64,000 nt of DNA from Cytophagaceae bacterium. GTDB lineage: Bacteria > Bacteroidota > Bacteroidia > Cytophagales > Flexibacteraceae. Under the pieces are notes generated by a model. The model was not told the DNA's origin. It did not search any database and worked only from the letters and a program-made list of their open reading frames with translations. Shown in pieces: positions 16,170 through 25,005 of the stretch. A program made the translations under genes and the position numbers. Each line of letters opens with the position of its first letter. Position 1 is the first letter of the stretch. Location of the stretch: positions 111,237 through 175,236 of the forward strand of contig JAIXYP010000052.1 of the NCBI GenBank assembly GCA_027490155.1, given 5' to 3'.

Positions 16170-17582
16170 TCAATCGACTTTATCCCTCCCCACAATGCGT
16201 TGCCCGATGCGGCAATTGAGGCAGCGTTTTTGGTCACAAAATTGGGTTTTGAGCTCGATCGCAGCTTGGGTGTCAAAGGCGGTATGGAGGGGTAGCTGAT
16301 GGGCCGCCCAAAAGCGGGTGATGGCATTGCTCTCGGCTGGGAGCGACTCTAGCAAGGACATCGCTAGGTGGGTATGTTGGCCTTGATTCTGGTGCTGTCC
16401 GTAGGCGACCATCAGCGGGGCAAGGGTGTTCACCAAAATCGTATCCACGGACTGCTGGCCCATGGCGGGGTTATGCGGTTTGCATGGTTTGCCGAGGCTG
16501 CTATGCCGTTGCCAATAGGGGGAAGGACTGGTAGTTAGCTGAGCGGCTAGGCGGGTTACCATTGTCTCCTGTACCTTGATACTGCCGTCAGCTTGGTAGA
16601 AGTCAGCATGAGGGTCTGGGTCAAGATCCATCATCTGGCTCAAGTCATCTTTGTCTTGTTGGAGGCCAATCAGATTAAACAAACTTGGCACGGCCGTCAC
16701 CAGCGCTGCCAGCTGGACGATGCGCGTCACGGGGTGGTTGCCAGGGCGTAAACCACCTGTTTTCCAGAGGCTGCTGATCATGACCTTGTCCGTGAGGTTG
16801 AACTTGGTCCGGAGCCAGTCCCAGTCCTGCCGCAGTTGTTGGGCATAAAGTTGGTCGGTGGGTTCAGGGTCTTCCTCTAGTTCGGGGCCAATGTCTAGCC
16901 AGCCAGCAAAGCCTAATAATAGGGCCTCGATATGGCGGGGTATGTTGCTGTGTTTCCGGATGATCTTGAGGGGTACTTGCTGGGCTAATAATAACATGGG
17001 GGCGCTATTGGCCTTGAACCCGAATGCCTGAGCCAGCCATTGCCAGATGGTGGTCTCCCAATCATACTGGTTGCTGATCAAGAGATCTTGCACTAGTAGT
17101 GCCTTGCGGTGCAACCTTAGCCAGAGGGCATGATCCAGCATATTGATCTTGGTAAGCCGATCAAGCTGCTGGAGGTAAGGTTGGCAGGGTAGTATGCCAG
17201 CAGGGACCTGCAGCAGACCTTGGTATTTGTCAATTACCGATTGGGGCACCGAACCCGCTAGTGTCAATGTGGGTAGGGCCGTGCCATCTGTTAGGTAGAT
17301 TTCCTTGTCATGGTGCCAAACGACGTGTAGGATGACTTGTTCGTAAGCCTGGTCCTGATGGTGGGTATGTGCTTGCCAGTCGCTGCTACGGTAATGGATC
17401 TCAACAGCACCAAACCAAACCATACCATCAATCCGGATCTGGGCATTGCTAAAATCTGGCCCTGAATAGGTGTTGAGGCTGCCTGCCTTCATGACCACAA
17501 CGGAATGCCCCGAGGTAGTAGTCATGGCGCTGGGTGTGATCAGCTGCTGTTGCCAAACGAATTGCAAAAAGGCCTCTCGCAT
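16170..17582 (-). CDS. DUF2851 family protein
   Basis: 470 residues matching the DUF2851 family of Bacteroidota: N-terminal REAFLQFVWQQQLI, GSLNTYSGPDFSNAQIRIDG, WFGAVEIHYRSSDWQAH, VILHVVWHHDKE and KINMLDHALWLRL. The C terminus carries FCDQKRCLNCRIG, a Cys-rich end also seen in the family and suggestive of metal binding. The conserved His/Asp set around residues 40-110 (SSDWxxH, VxWHHD) looks like a metal- or nucleic-acid-handling core, but the biochemical role is not known. It is a stand-alone gene, convergent with the PID-CTERM-like gene. Confidence 0.88.
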   Translation of the reverse strand: MREAFLQFVWQQQLITPSAMTTTSGHSVVVMKAGSLNTYSGPDFSNAQIRIDGMVWFGAVEIHYRSSDWQAHTHHQDQAYEQVILHVVWHHDKEIYLTDGTALPTLTLAGSVPQSVIDKYQGLLQVPAGILPCQPYLQQLDRLTKINMLDHALWLRLHRKALLVQDLLISNQYDWETTIWQWLAQAFGFKANSAPMLLLAQQVPLKIIRKHSNIPRHIEALLLGFAGWLDIGPELEEDPEPTDQLYAQQLRQDWDWLRTKFNLTDKVMISSLWKTGGLRPGNHPVTRIVQLAALVTAVPSLFNLIGLQQDKDDLSQMMDLDPDPHADFYQADGSIKVQETMVTRLAAQLTTSPSPYWQRHSSLGKPCKPHNPAMGQQSVDTILVNTLAPLMVAYGQHQNQGQHTHLAMSLLESLPAESNAITRFWAAHQLPLHTAFDTQAAIELKTQFCDQKRCLNCRIGQRIVGRDKVD

Positions 17583-17682
17583 GGGGCGGTGTGCTTTTGA
17601 TCTTGCCCGCTAGATACGGATTTTGGCGCAAATGTCGGAACATCTAAGTTGCCTTGGCTCCTGTTACGTGACGTGCAGCGGT

Positions 17683-17791
17683 GATTGGCGAATTGCCATA
17701 TTCGGCAATCAGCCTGAGTTTACTTCCAGATTATATTGGGGGACCGAGGTAGGATGTTTCGGCATAAGGGTAGATATTGTGCCGCATCCTA
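17683..17791 (+). promoter_or_regulatory. Two large hairpins in the region upstream of the MFS exporter gene
   Basis: Hairpin 1: 17683-17693 (GATTGGCGAAT) pairs with 17700-17710 around a 6-nt loop, with one mismatch in 11. Hairpin 2: 17750-17756 (TAGGATG) plus 17760-17764 (CGGCA) pair with 17780-17791 (TGCCG, CATCCTA) with a 3-nt bulge. Both share the core TTCGGCA. They lie 50-160 nt before the start codon and could form a regulated leader (attenuator or RNA switch) or paired operators. I do not recognise a known riboswitch class. Confidence 0.4.
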
Positions 17792-17841
17792 CTGATCAGA
17801 TTGTTGTCATGGGGATATTTAACGCCTATTCTCTTTGATCA

Positions 17842-19146
17842 ATGACACAAGACCACCAGCCAACTTCTGACCAAACAGCCAATGATGCAGGACAGGGTGT
17901 AAGCCCCATTGGGATCAATCCAGCCCATGCCTTGCGGTTTATTTTCATTACCATTTTGGTTGATGTGATTGGTTTTGGCATCATCATCCCGGTCCTTCCG
18001 ACGTTATTGGCTAGCCTTGGTTTGACCGATAATTCTGAGGCCTCGCGCTATGGTGGTTGGTTGACGTTTGCCTTTGCGGCGATGCAGTTCTTGTGTGCGC
18101 CTTTGCTAGGTGGTCTTTCGGATCGGTTTGGTAGGCGCCCTGTATTGCTGATTGCCTTGACTGGTTTGGGGCTAGACTACATCCTGCATGCAGTGACCAA
18201 CAGCATCGAGCTGCTGTTTGTGGGGCGGATCTTGGCGGGTATCTGTGGAGCTAGTTTCACAACTGCTTCAGCCTATATTGCCGATGTCAGCACCCCTGAA
18301 AAGCGCGCCCAGAATTTTGGTTTGGTTGGGGCTGCATTTGGTCTAGGCTTTATCATCGGGCCAGTGGTAGGTGGGCTTATTGGTCAGTTTGGGCCTCGGG
18401 CACCGTTTTACTTGGCGGCAGCCTTGTCCTTGCTGAATGTGCTTTACGGTTATTTTGTCCTACCAGAGTCCCTGCCAAAATCGCGCCGCCGTGCCTTTGA
18501 CATCAAGCGCGCTAATCCGATTGGCGCCCTGAAGCATTTAGGCAATTACCCACAAGTCATCACCCTAGTGGTTGCCCTTTCGCTGATCATGTTAGCTGGC
18601 TATTCGGTGCAGGGTGTCTGGACGTTCTACACCAAGGGCCGCTTTAACTGGGACGAAAAAATGATCGGCTACTCACTTGGAGTGGTTGGTATCGTGGCAT
18701 CCGTTGTGCAAGGTGGGTTGATCCGGGTGTTTTTAGCCAAACTGGGCCAGTCCAAAACGTTGATCATGGGCGTAACCCTTTCGATGTTGGGCCTGATTTC
18801 CTTTGGTCTGTCTGATGTTAGTTGGATGATGTTTGCGGCTATCATTCCGTATTGCACGGGTAACGTCAGTGGGCCGGTATTGCAGGGCCTGATTTCTAGT
18901 CAAGTCCCTGCTAACGAACAAGGCGAACTCCAGGGTGCCTTAACAAGCATCATGAGCCTGACAGCCATCATAGGCCCTGTTCTGATGACCAATATCTACG
19001 CCTACTTCACCGAGGCGGGTGCACCGTTCCAGCTACCAGGCGCACCGTTCTTTTTGGGGGCGGTGTTGGTCTTTGTGGCCATCATGATTTTGCTTTGGAG
19101 TAATATCTGGACTGCGGTACCTGTGATAGCTAAGGAGGGGGAGTAG
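17842..19146 (+). CDS. MFS multidrug/tetracycline-type exporter
   Basis: 434 residues, 12 predicted membrane helices after a 30-residue polar N-terminus. It belongs to the TetA-like drug:H+ antiporter branch of the major facilitator superfamily. The first helix reads [16 protein letters not shown], motif A is [14 protein letters not shown] (about 90-103), and motif C-like glycines appear in [12 protein letters not shown] (helix 5). It should pump a hydrophobic drug or metabolite out of the cytoplasm in exchange for protons. The substrate is not predictable and a real resistance role is not shown. No TetR-type regulator adjoins it; the hairpins upstream may control it. Confidence 0.9.
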   Translation: MTQDHQPTSDQTANDAGQGVSPIGINPAHALRFIFITILVDVIGFGIIIPVLPTLLASLGLTDNSEASRYGGWLTFAFAAMQFLCAPLLGGLSDRFGRRPVLLIALTGLGLDYILHAVTNSIELLFVGRILAGICGASFTTASAYIADVSTPEKRAQNFGLVGAAFGLGFIIGPVVGGLIGQFGPRAPFYLAAALSLLNVLYGYFVLPESLPKSRRRAFDIKRANPIGALKHLGNYPQVITLVVALSLIMLAGYSVQGVWTFYTKGRFNWDEKMIGYSLGVVGIVASVVQGGLIRVFLAKLGQSKTLIMGVTLSMLGLISFGLSDVSWMMFAAIIPYCTGNVSGPVLQGLISSQVPANEQGELQGALTSIMSLTAIIGPVLMTNIYAYFTEAGAPFQLPGAPFFLGAVLVFVAIMILLWSNIWTAVPVIAKEGE

Positions 19147-19206
19147 TTTGACTCCATCCTATTAGGTTTAACTTTTTGACTTCTTAGGAGCCAAATCGGG
19201 GCGGTA

Positions 19207-19521
19207 TCACCCCACTTCATCAATCATCGTAGTCCGTTTATCCCGCCAAACGCCTAGGATAATGGCTAGGCCAACTGCGGCTTCTGCTGCGGCGATGATC
19301 AGCACAAAGAGGGTCATCAAGATGCCCTCTGCACCGGGGGAGTACTTGCTGAAGACAACAAAATTGATATTGGCGGCGTTCAGCATCAGTTCAATGCCCA
19401 TCAGGACCATCATGACATTGCGTTTGGTCAGGACCAAGTAGAGGCCTGTCACAAACAAAACAACCCCAGCCAGCAAAGCAGACTGCAACCATTGGGATTC
19501 CGTGAGGTTTAGCAGGCTCAT
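19207..19521 (-). CDS. nuoK: NADH-quinone oxidoreductase subunit K
   Basis: 104 residues, three membrane helices, the normal NuoK length. It is the antiporter-like membrane subunit of complex I that helps carry protons. The functional glutamates are present: MGIELMLNA (E41-E43 area, matching E. coli Glu36) and AAAEAAVGLAI (matching Glu72). LTKRNVMMVLMGIELM and LFVLIIAAAEAAVGLAII are diagnostic. It is unusual that no nuoJ or nuoL is beside it. The M1 aminopeptidase gene ends 63 nt upstream on the same strand and the MFS gene converges from the other side. The other nuo genes must lie elsewhere. Confidence 0.95.
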   Translation of the reverse strand: MSLLNLTESQWLQSALLAGVVLFVTGLYLVLTKRNVMMVLMGIELMLNAANINFVVFSKYSPGAEGILMTLFVLIIAAAEAAVGLAIILGVWRDKRTTMIDEVG

Positions 19522-19584
19522 CGTGGGCTGGGGTTGGTTGATGATAAATGGGAGGCAGGTAATTAGAAGGGAGAAGCCTAGGGC

Positions 19585-22248
19585 CTACTCAGGCAACATC
19601 AGATCAAAGTACTCCTTGACACGCGGGTCAGTTTCGTTTTTCTTGATCTCGATCAGGGTCTCGTGCACACCTGGTTGTTCGTCCAGCATACCAAGGGCTT
19701 GGAATGCGCCAAGGCGGGCCAAGGCATTTGGTCCTTTGGCGGCATTGGTCAGGTACTCGATCCCTTTGGTTTGGCAAGTTGTGCAGCGCAGGAAGTACTT
19801 ACCTAGGGTATTGATGGCATAGTACTGGTTCTGCCCAGTCATCTTGGTGACGGTATTGATCATAAAATCATACTCCGCAGGGTCTCCTTTTTCGGACAAG
19901 GTCTGCATTACCAATAGCAGAATATCTTGGTCTGCACTAGTCTTGAGGGACTGGGCAAGGGTCTCTGCAGCTGGGCCACCTGCCTCTAGCATGGCTTGGA
20001 TGGCATGGCTGCGTACACGTGGGCTGCTATCTTTTACCCCAGCATCGAGGGCTTGTTTTTCAATTGCGTTGGCTGGTTTGAGGCGGCTCAAGATCTCAGC
20101 TCGGACGTTGGTACTTGGGTCGTCTTTGGCCATAGCAAGTAATGTTGGCAAAGCCTTGATGCGAGTCAACGAATCCTGCATGATGTAGCCAATGGCAAGC
20201 TCACGCACGGCGTAGAACGGATCCTTTAGGGCGGAAAGCATGGCGGTCTGCACTTCGGCATCAGCCAAATCATTGCGAAGCTGACGGACGGCATCGATGC
20301 GGTGGATCAGGCGTTTGGCATTGGCCAGCTGGAAGATAAACTCCTTCTTGGTCTTGAGGTGGTTCAGGATGCCGATGGTGGTGTTCTGGGCATCAAACAA
20401 AATCAACTTAGGCTCTGCTGGTACGTCCCAGGTCCACTCTTGGTCCCGTTTATCCACCACAATGTGTTTGGTCAGCTTGGTGCCGTCTGGCATAAAGAGC
20501 TCAACATCCAACGGAAGGCGATAGACGGGGGTGTAAAGCGTATCCTGCTCTTGGGTTACCTGCAGGACGACGGTATTGCCTTTGGCATAGTGCTGAATGG
20601 CCACCCTCGGATGCCCAGCCGACATAAACCACTGGTCGAAGAACCAATGCAGGTCTTGGCCCGTAACCTCCTCAAAAGCCAAGCGCAAGTCATGGATCTC
20701 GACTGATTTGTATTGGTTGCGGGTCAGGTAAAGTTTGAGGCTGGCAAAAAAGGCCTCCTCACCCACAACGGTCCTAAGCATCTGGAGGATCAATCCACCC
20801 TTGGCATAAGAGTGTGAGTCAAACATATCCTCACGATCCCGCACGTGGTAGCGGATCAGCGGTTCTTGTTTGGTCTGAGCCTCTCCGAGGTATTCGCTCA
20901 GTTTTTTGAGGCGGGTATAGTCTAGGGCATCTTGGCCTTTGGTATGCTCATCCCACAGGAGCTCGCCAAAGGTGGCAAAGCTCTCGTTGAGGGGTAGGTT
21001 GGGCCAAGACTCGGTTGTGACCAGATCGCCAAACCATTGGTGGAACAGCTCGTGGGCAACGATGTCATCCCAGTTTTCGCCATCGGCAACTTTGTCATCC
21101 ACCTGAAGGGCTTCCATAAAGAGGGAGGCAGAGGTGTTCTCCATCGCACCAGAAACAAACTCGCGGACGATGACTTGGTCATACTTAGGCCAAGGGTAGT
21201 CTACACCTAGTTTTTTGCTGAAGAACTCCAGCATCTGAGGTGTGCGACCAAAGATGTTTTTGGTTTTGGCAGCATACTTAGGCTCGACATAATAGCTGAG
21301 GGGTTTGTTGCGCCACTTGTCCTTCGTGATCACAAATTTGCCGATGGCCATCATGAACAGGTAGGGGGCATGCGGTTGCTTCATCTCCCAAGTATCGGTG
21401 CGGGTGCCATCCCGATTTAGGGTGCTGTAGCTCAAGAGGCCATTGCTGAGGGTGTTGTAGGCGGTATCAACGGTGATGACCATCTCCTGGGTACAACGCT
21501 CGTTGGGGCTGTCAATGGTGGGGAACCAATGGCTGCTGGCTTGGGTTTCCCCTTGGGTCCAGATCTGCTTAGGTTTGTCGGGGTCCTTGCCATCGGCGTT
21601 GATGAAGTAGAGTCCTTTGTCGCTGGTAATGGCTGCACTGCCGCCTTCTTTGACGGTTTCGGGCCGTGCAGTGTAGTCGATCTCGAGGGTTAGGATTTGG
21701 CCTTTACGATAGGTGCTATCGAGGGCGATGTGCAGCTGGGTGCTGTCATAGCTGAACTTGAGCTTGCGCTTTTTCTTGCCTAAAATGGTCTTGACACTGC
21801 GGACATCGAAACCAACGGCATCAAGCGTGAGGGAGTCTTGCGGGTAGAACCATGGGCTGAGCCGTAGGGTGGCGATAGCGGGTGCTTCGCGTTTGGCCCA
21901 GTCAAACCGAATGTCGATTTTGGTATGCTGCAGGTCCCAATGGAGGGTTCGGCTAGGTTTGTAGCTATACTTTTTGGCCGCCCACTTCGGGATGATTTTG
22001 GCTTCGGGTGCTGCTGATGTGTCAGGTTGTCCTTCTGCGGAAACGACAGGTTGCGGGCGCTCGTTCTGAACCTCGGCGGTGCTGACGGGGTTGCTGCTAT
22101 TGGTGCGTTTGCAACCCGTGAGGGTAAGCTGGCCAGCCATATAGGTTAGCAGGCAGAGGCCTATCCAGCTAAATGTCCGGCTATTGTTTCCGGATTGGAG
22201 GGCCTTGTTAGTGTTATGATCCTGCGGTTGCTGCGCTAGTTTGGTCAT
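19585..22248 (-). CDS. M1 family zinc aminopeptidase, probable lipoprotein, with HEAT-like repeats
   Basis: 887 residues. The N-terminus has a long basic region, a hydrophobic stretch and LTLTGCKR, a plausible lipobox with lipid-modified Cys near residue 47; a shorter start at an internal Met would give a more usual signal. The catalytic domain has the substrate-anchoring SGAMENTSASLF (GAMEN) motif and AHELFHQWFGDLVTTESWPNLPLNESFA, the HExxH-(18x)-E zinc site. A Tyr for the transition state is expected around SYAKGGLILQ. The C-terminal 250 residues are helical repeats of HEAT type (DPFYAVRELAIGYI, DPSTNVRAEIL, DSSPRVRSHAI). It should trim N-terminal residues from peptides in the envelope. Confidence 0.94.
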   Translation of the reverse strand: MTKLAQQPQDHNTNKALQSGNNSRTFSWIGLCLLTYMAGQLTLTGCKRTNSSNPVSTAEVQNERPQPVVSAEGQPDTSAAPEAKIIPKWAAKKYSYKPSRTLHWDLQHTKIDIRFDWAKREAPAIATLRLSPWFYPQDSLTLDAVGFDVRSVKTILGKKKRKLKFSYDSTQLHIALDSTYRKGQILTLEIDYTARPETVKEGGSAAITSDKGLYFINADGKDPDKPKQIWTQGETQASSHWFPTIDSPNERCTQEMVITVDTAYNTLSNGLLSYSTLNRDGTRTDTWEMKQPHAPYLFMMAIGKFVITKDKWRNKPLSYYVEPKYAAKTKNIFGRTPQMLEFFSKKLGVDYPWPKYDQVIVREFVSGAMENTSASLFMEALQVDDKVADGENWDDIVAHELFHQWFGDLVTTESWPNLPLNESFATFGELLWDEHTKGQDALDYTRLKKLSEYLGEAQTKQEPLIRYHVRDREDMFDSHSYAKGGLILQMLRTVVGEEAFFASLKLYLTRNQYKSVEIHDLRLAFEEVTGQDLHWFFDQWFMSAGHPRVAIQHYAKGNTVVLQVTQEQDTLYTPVYRLPLDVELFMPDGTKLTKHIVVDKRDQEWTWDVPAEPKLILFDAQNTTIGILNHLKTKKEFIFQLANAKRLIHRIDAVRQLRNDLADAEVQTAMLSALKDPFYAVRELAIGYIMQDSLTRIKALPTLLAMAKDDPSTNVRAEILSRLKPANAIEKQALDAGVKDSSPRVRSHAIQAMLEAGGPAAETLAQSLKTSADQDILLLVMQTLSEKGDPAEYDFMINTVTKMTGQNQYYAINTLGKYFLRCTTCQTKGIEYLTNAAKGPNALARLGAFQALGMLDEQPGVHETLIEIKKNETDPRVKEYFDLMLPE

Positions 22249-22460
22249 CTGGTCGGTAATGGCTGAACGGCTGGTAATGGTCTTGTAGCGTTTGGGACGT
22301 AGTCTGTTGTGCTACAAGGGTGCTACAATGTGGTTGCGAATATAGGGCCTAGGCCTAGGTTGCGTACTGCAATCCACCCAAAAAGACCAATCCGATCTGC
22401 AATCGGCCCAGAGATACTGGCTGCACCTATCCTAAAGTAAGCAAGCTAGTGGCAATGTCC

Positions 22461-22468
22461 TACCTTTG
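22461..22468 (+). promoter_or_regulatory. TAnnTTTG -7 box upstream of ruvB
   Basis: TACCTTTG, a perfect match to the Bacteroidota -7 element, about 58 nt before the ruvB ATG. No clear TTG -33 element is at the usual distance, so activity is uncertain. Confidence 0.4.
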
Positions 22469-22525
22469 TGACCCAACAGATCTAATATTTGCTTTGGCCT
22501 AGTCCCGTCCGAGCCCTTTGTCATT

Positions 22526-23563
22526 ATGTGCGCCGCCAAACGTCAAGAACATCTATCTGCCGAACCCACACCCCAGCAAGCACAAGACCGTGAGCTGGAG
22601 CGTGCGCTGCGGCCTTTGAGCTTTGAGGCCTTCACGGGGCAGCACAAGATCCTGGAGAATCTGCGGGTTTTCGTTGGGGCGGCACGCAAACGTACTGAGG
22701 CGTTGGACCACGTTCTGCTACATGGCCCTCCTGGGCTTGGCAAGACGACCCTCAGCCATATCATCGCAAATGAGCTGGGTGCAGGCCTCAAGATGACAAG
22801 CGGGCCTGTCCTCGAAAAACCGGGGGATTTGGCTGGCCTGCTGACCAACCTAGAAGAGCGTGATGTCTTGTTCATCGACGAGATCCACCGCCTAAATCCC
22901 GTGGTAGAAGAGTACCTCTACAGCGCTATGGAGGACTACAAAATCGACATCATGCTGGATAGTGGCCCCAATGCCCGCTCGGTCCAGATAGGCCTCAATC
23001 CGTTTACCCTGATTGGCGCCACCACCCGTGCTGGGATGCTTACAAGTCCGCTGCGGGCGAGGTTTGGCATCAACTGCCGGCTAGAGTATTATGATGCCCA
23101 ACTGCTAACCAGCATTGTCCTCCGCAACTGCGAGATCCTCCGGACGACCATCGTCCCTGATGCGGCATACGAAATCGCCCGCAGGAGCCGAGGCACACCC
23201 CGCATTGCCAATAACCTACTGCGCCGCACCCGTGACTTCGCCCTGATGAAAGGGGAGGATGGCATCATCACGATGGACATTGCCCAATTTGCCCTCGATG
23301 CCCTTGATGTCGATGCCCATGGCTTGGACGAAATGGATAATCGCCTGCTGAAAACCCTGATCGAAAAATTCAGTGGGGGACCAGTAGGCCTGAGCACCCT
23401 AGCCACTGCCGTCTCCGAAGAAGCCGAAACGATCGAGGAGGTCTATGAGCCCTTCCTGATCCAGGAGGGGTTCTTGAAACGCACGCCCCGTGGCCGCGAA
23501 GCTACTGACAAAGCCTACGCCCACCTTGGGGTTCCTAGGCCATTGGGTGGGTTGTTTGGGTAG
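22526..23563 (+). CDS. ruvB: Holliday junction branch-migration helicase RuvB
   Basis: 345 residues, normal length. It is the hexameric AAA+ motor that, with RuvA, drives Holliday-junction branch migration in recombinational repair. Visible motifs are GPPGLGKTT (Walker A, 67-75), LFIDEIHRL (Walker B, 115-123), sensor 1 GATTRAG, the arginine finger region [10 protein letters not shown], and the C-terminal winged helix ending [45 protein letters not shown] is a RuvB signature. The ATG at 22526 gives the usual N-terminal extension. ruvA and ruvC are not adjacent. Confidence 0.98.
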   Translation: MCAAKRQEHLSAEPTPQQAQDRELERALRPLSFEAFTGQHKILENLRVFVGAARKRTEALDHVLLHGPPGLGKTTLSHIIANELGAGLKMTSGPVLEKPGDLAGLLTNLEERDVLFIDEIHRLNPVVEEYLYSAMEDYKIDIMLDSGPNARSVQIGLNPFTLIGATTRAGMLTSPLRARFGINCRLEYYDAQLLTSIVLRNCEILRTTIVPDAAYEIARRSRGTPRIANNLLRRTRDFALMKGEDGIITMDIAQFALDALDVDAHGLDEMDNRLLKTLIEKFSGGPVGLSTLATAVSEEAETIEEVYEPFLIQEGFLKRTPRGREATDKAYAHLGVPRPLGGLFG

Positions 23564-23600
23564 GTAGACTTTACCCGCTGTATTTTCCCACCCCATGCCC

Positions 23601-23608
23601 TATCTTTG
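23601..23608 (+). promoter_or_regulatory. TAnnTTTG -7 box of the saccharopine-dehydrogenase-like gene
   Basis: TATCTTTG, a perfect -7 match, 85 nt before the ATG at 23693. It overlaps the upstream in-frame TTG start at 23606, which supports the shorter protein. The -33 element is weak. Confidence 0.45.
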
Positions 23609-23692
23609 TCGTCGGGGGGGGCGCTGGGGGTTGGTTGTTCCGATGCGGGAGGCTGGCCGATGGTGCTTTCCCTGACCATACACCAACTGACG

Positions 23693-24904
23693 ATGCAACC
23701 TTACAAAATCGGCCTGATCACGGAACGCAAATCCCCACCTGATCACCGTGTGGCCTTTATCCCTGAGCAGTGCAACAACCTGCTGGCGGCCTACCCTCAC
23801 CTCACGATAGTGGCCGAGCGCAGTGCCGTTAGGGCGATTCCGGACCAGGAGTATGAGCATGAAGGCATCGAGATTGTCGAGGATATGACCGATTGCGACA
23901 TCCTGTTTGGCGTCAAGGAGGTCCAGAAGGAGAACCTGATCCCGGGGATGACCTATTGCTTTTTCACCCATACCATCAAGCGGCAGAACCATAACAAGGC
24001 CATGCTGCGCCGTATGATGGACCTAGGCTGCTCGGTCTATGACTATGAGGTGATCACGGACGAAAAGGGGATGCGCACCGTCGCCTTTGGCTATTATGCC
24101 GGCCTCGTTGGTGCCTATAACGGCATCCGCGGATGGGGACTGCGCACGGGTTTGTTTGACATTCTGCCCGCCCACCAATGTGGCCACTACGCCCTGCTGA
24201 AACGCCAGATTGCCCAGATGCCTAAGCTGCCTCCAATCAAGATTGTGATTGCGGGCCGCGGACGGGTAGGCAAGGGCGCCAAGGAAATGCTCGACGCCTT
24301 CGGGATCCGGCAGGTGGACAAGGTGGCTTTCCTAGAAAAGCAGTATGACGAGGCGGTTTATACCGTCCTGCAGAGTGGAGACTATTATGCCCTGCCCGAT
24401 GATAAGCAGTGGGATAGCGACTATTTCCACCAGCACCCAGGGGCAGTGCATAGCATTTTTACGCCCTACCAACGGGTCGCCGATCTGCTAATCACGACGG
24501 CATTTTGGCATACGGACACCCCGCCATTGTTCCAGCCAGCGGAAACCCAGCAACCTGATTTCCGCATCAAGCTGATTGCGGATGTGACCTGCGACGTAGA
24601 GGGATTTGTGCCGATCAACCTGCGGGCTAGCACCATTGCAGCGCCGTTTTATGACTATGACCCCGCCACGGGGCAGGAGGCCGCTGCCTTTAGCAGCCTC
24701 GACCACATCAACCTGATGACGGTGGATAACCTGCCCTGCGAGCTACCACGGGATGCGAGCTGCGAGTTTGGCCGCCAGCTGCTGGATAACTTTATGCCCT
24801 ACCTCCTGGGCCGCGACAACGGCACTGCCGAGCGCGCCAAGATACTGGATAAGGGCCACCTAACACCTCGCTTCCAGTACCTAGCGGAGTGGGTGAATAG
24901 CTAG
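23693..24904 (+). CDS. Saccharopine dehydrogenase-like / alanine dehydrogenase-fold NAD(P)-dependent oxidoreductase
   Basis: About 403 residues from ATG 23693 (MQPYKIGLITERKSPPDHRVAF). The N-terminal domain is of the AlaDH/PNT type (ERKSPPDHRVAFIPEQ, VKEVQKENL, YCFFTHTIKRQNHNKAMLRRMMD). A Rossmann segment follows, KIVIAGRGRVGKGAKEML (G-x-G-x-x-G). IADVTCDVEGFVPI and DNLPCELPRDAS are as in lysine-forming saccharopine dehydrogenases (LYS1 type). It may interconvert saccharopine with lysine and 2-oxoglutarate, or act on another amino acid. Start choice: 29 extra residues from the TTG at 23606 would overlap the promoter box and align with nothing in the family. Confidence 0.85.
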   Translation: MQPYKIGLITERKSPPDHRVAFIPEQCNNLLAAYPHLTIVAERSAVRAIPDQEYEHEGIEIVEDMTDCDILFGVKEVQKENLIPGMTYCFFTHTIKRQNHNKAMLRRMMDLGCSVYDYEVITDEKGMRTVAFGYYAGLVGAYNGIRGWGLRTGLFDILPAHQCGHYALLKRQIAQMPKLPPIKIVIAGRGRVGKGAKEMLDAFGIRQVDKVAFLEKQYDEAVYTVLQSGDYYALPDDKQWDSDYFHQHPGAVHSIFTPYQRVADLLITTAFWHTDTPPLFQPAETQQPDFRIKLIADVTCDVEGFVPINLRASTIAAPFYDYDPATGQEAAAFSSLDHINLMTVDNLPCELPRDASCEFGRQLLDNFMPYLLGRDNGTAERAKILDKGHLTPRFQYLAEWVNS

Positions 24905-24917
24905 AGGTTTTTTGGGG

Positions 24918-24940
24918 TTCCCGAACGTGATTTTCGGGAA
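24918..24940 (+). terminator. Possible terminator hairpin after the saccharopine-dehydrogenase-like gene
   Basis: TTCCCGAA (24918-24925) pairs with TTCGGGAA (24933-24940) around a 7-nt loop. No U-run follows, so termination is only moderately likely. Confidence 0.45.
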
Positions 24941-24960
24941 TGGGGTGGTATGTTGCGGGG

Positions 24961-24984
24961 GAGAAACCACACATGTGGTTTCTC
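24961..24984. promoter_or_regulatory. 24-bp inverted repeat just upstream of the putAbiC-like gene
   Basis: GAGAAACCAC (24961-24970), spacer ACAT, then the exact complement GTGGTTTCTC (24975-24984), ending 21 nt before the ATG at 25006. A near-consensus -7 box (TATACTTG, 24992-24999) sits between. It could be an operator or a terminator for upstream transcription. Confidence 0.45.
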
Positions 24985-25005
24985 TGAATCTTATACTTGC
25001 TTACA

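Noticed and set aside
24905..25005. A third gatC-tail remnant upstream of putAbiC
   Set aside because: Looked for it as a left boundary of the island; the sequence shows no match to the gatC tail.
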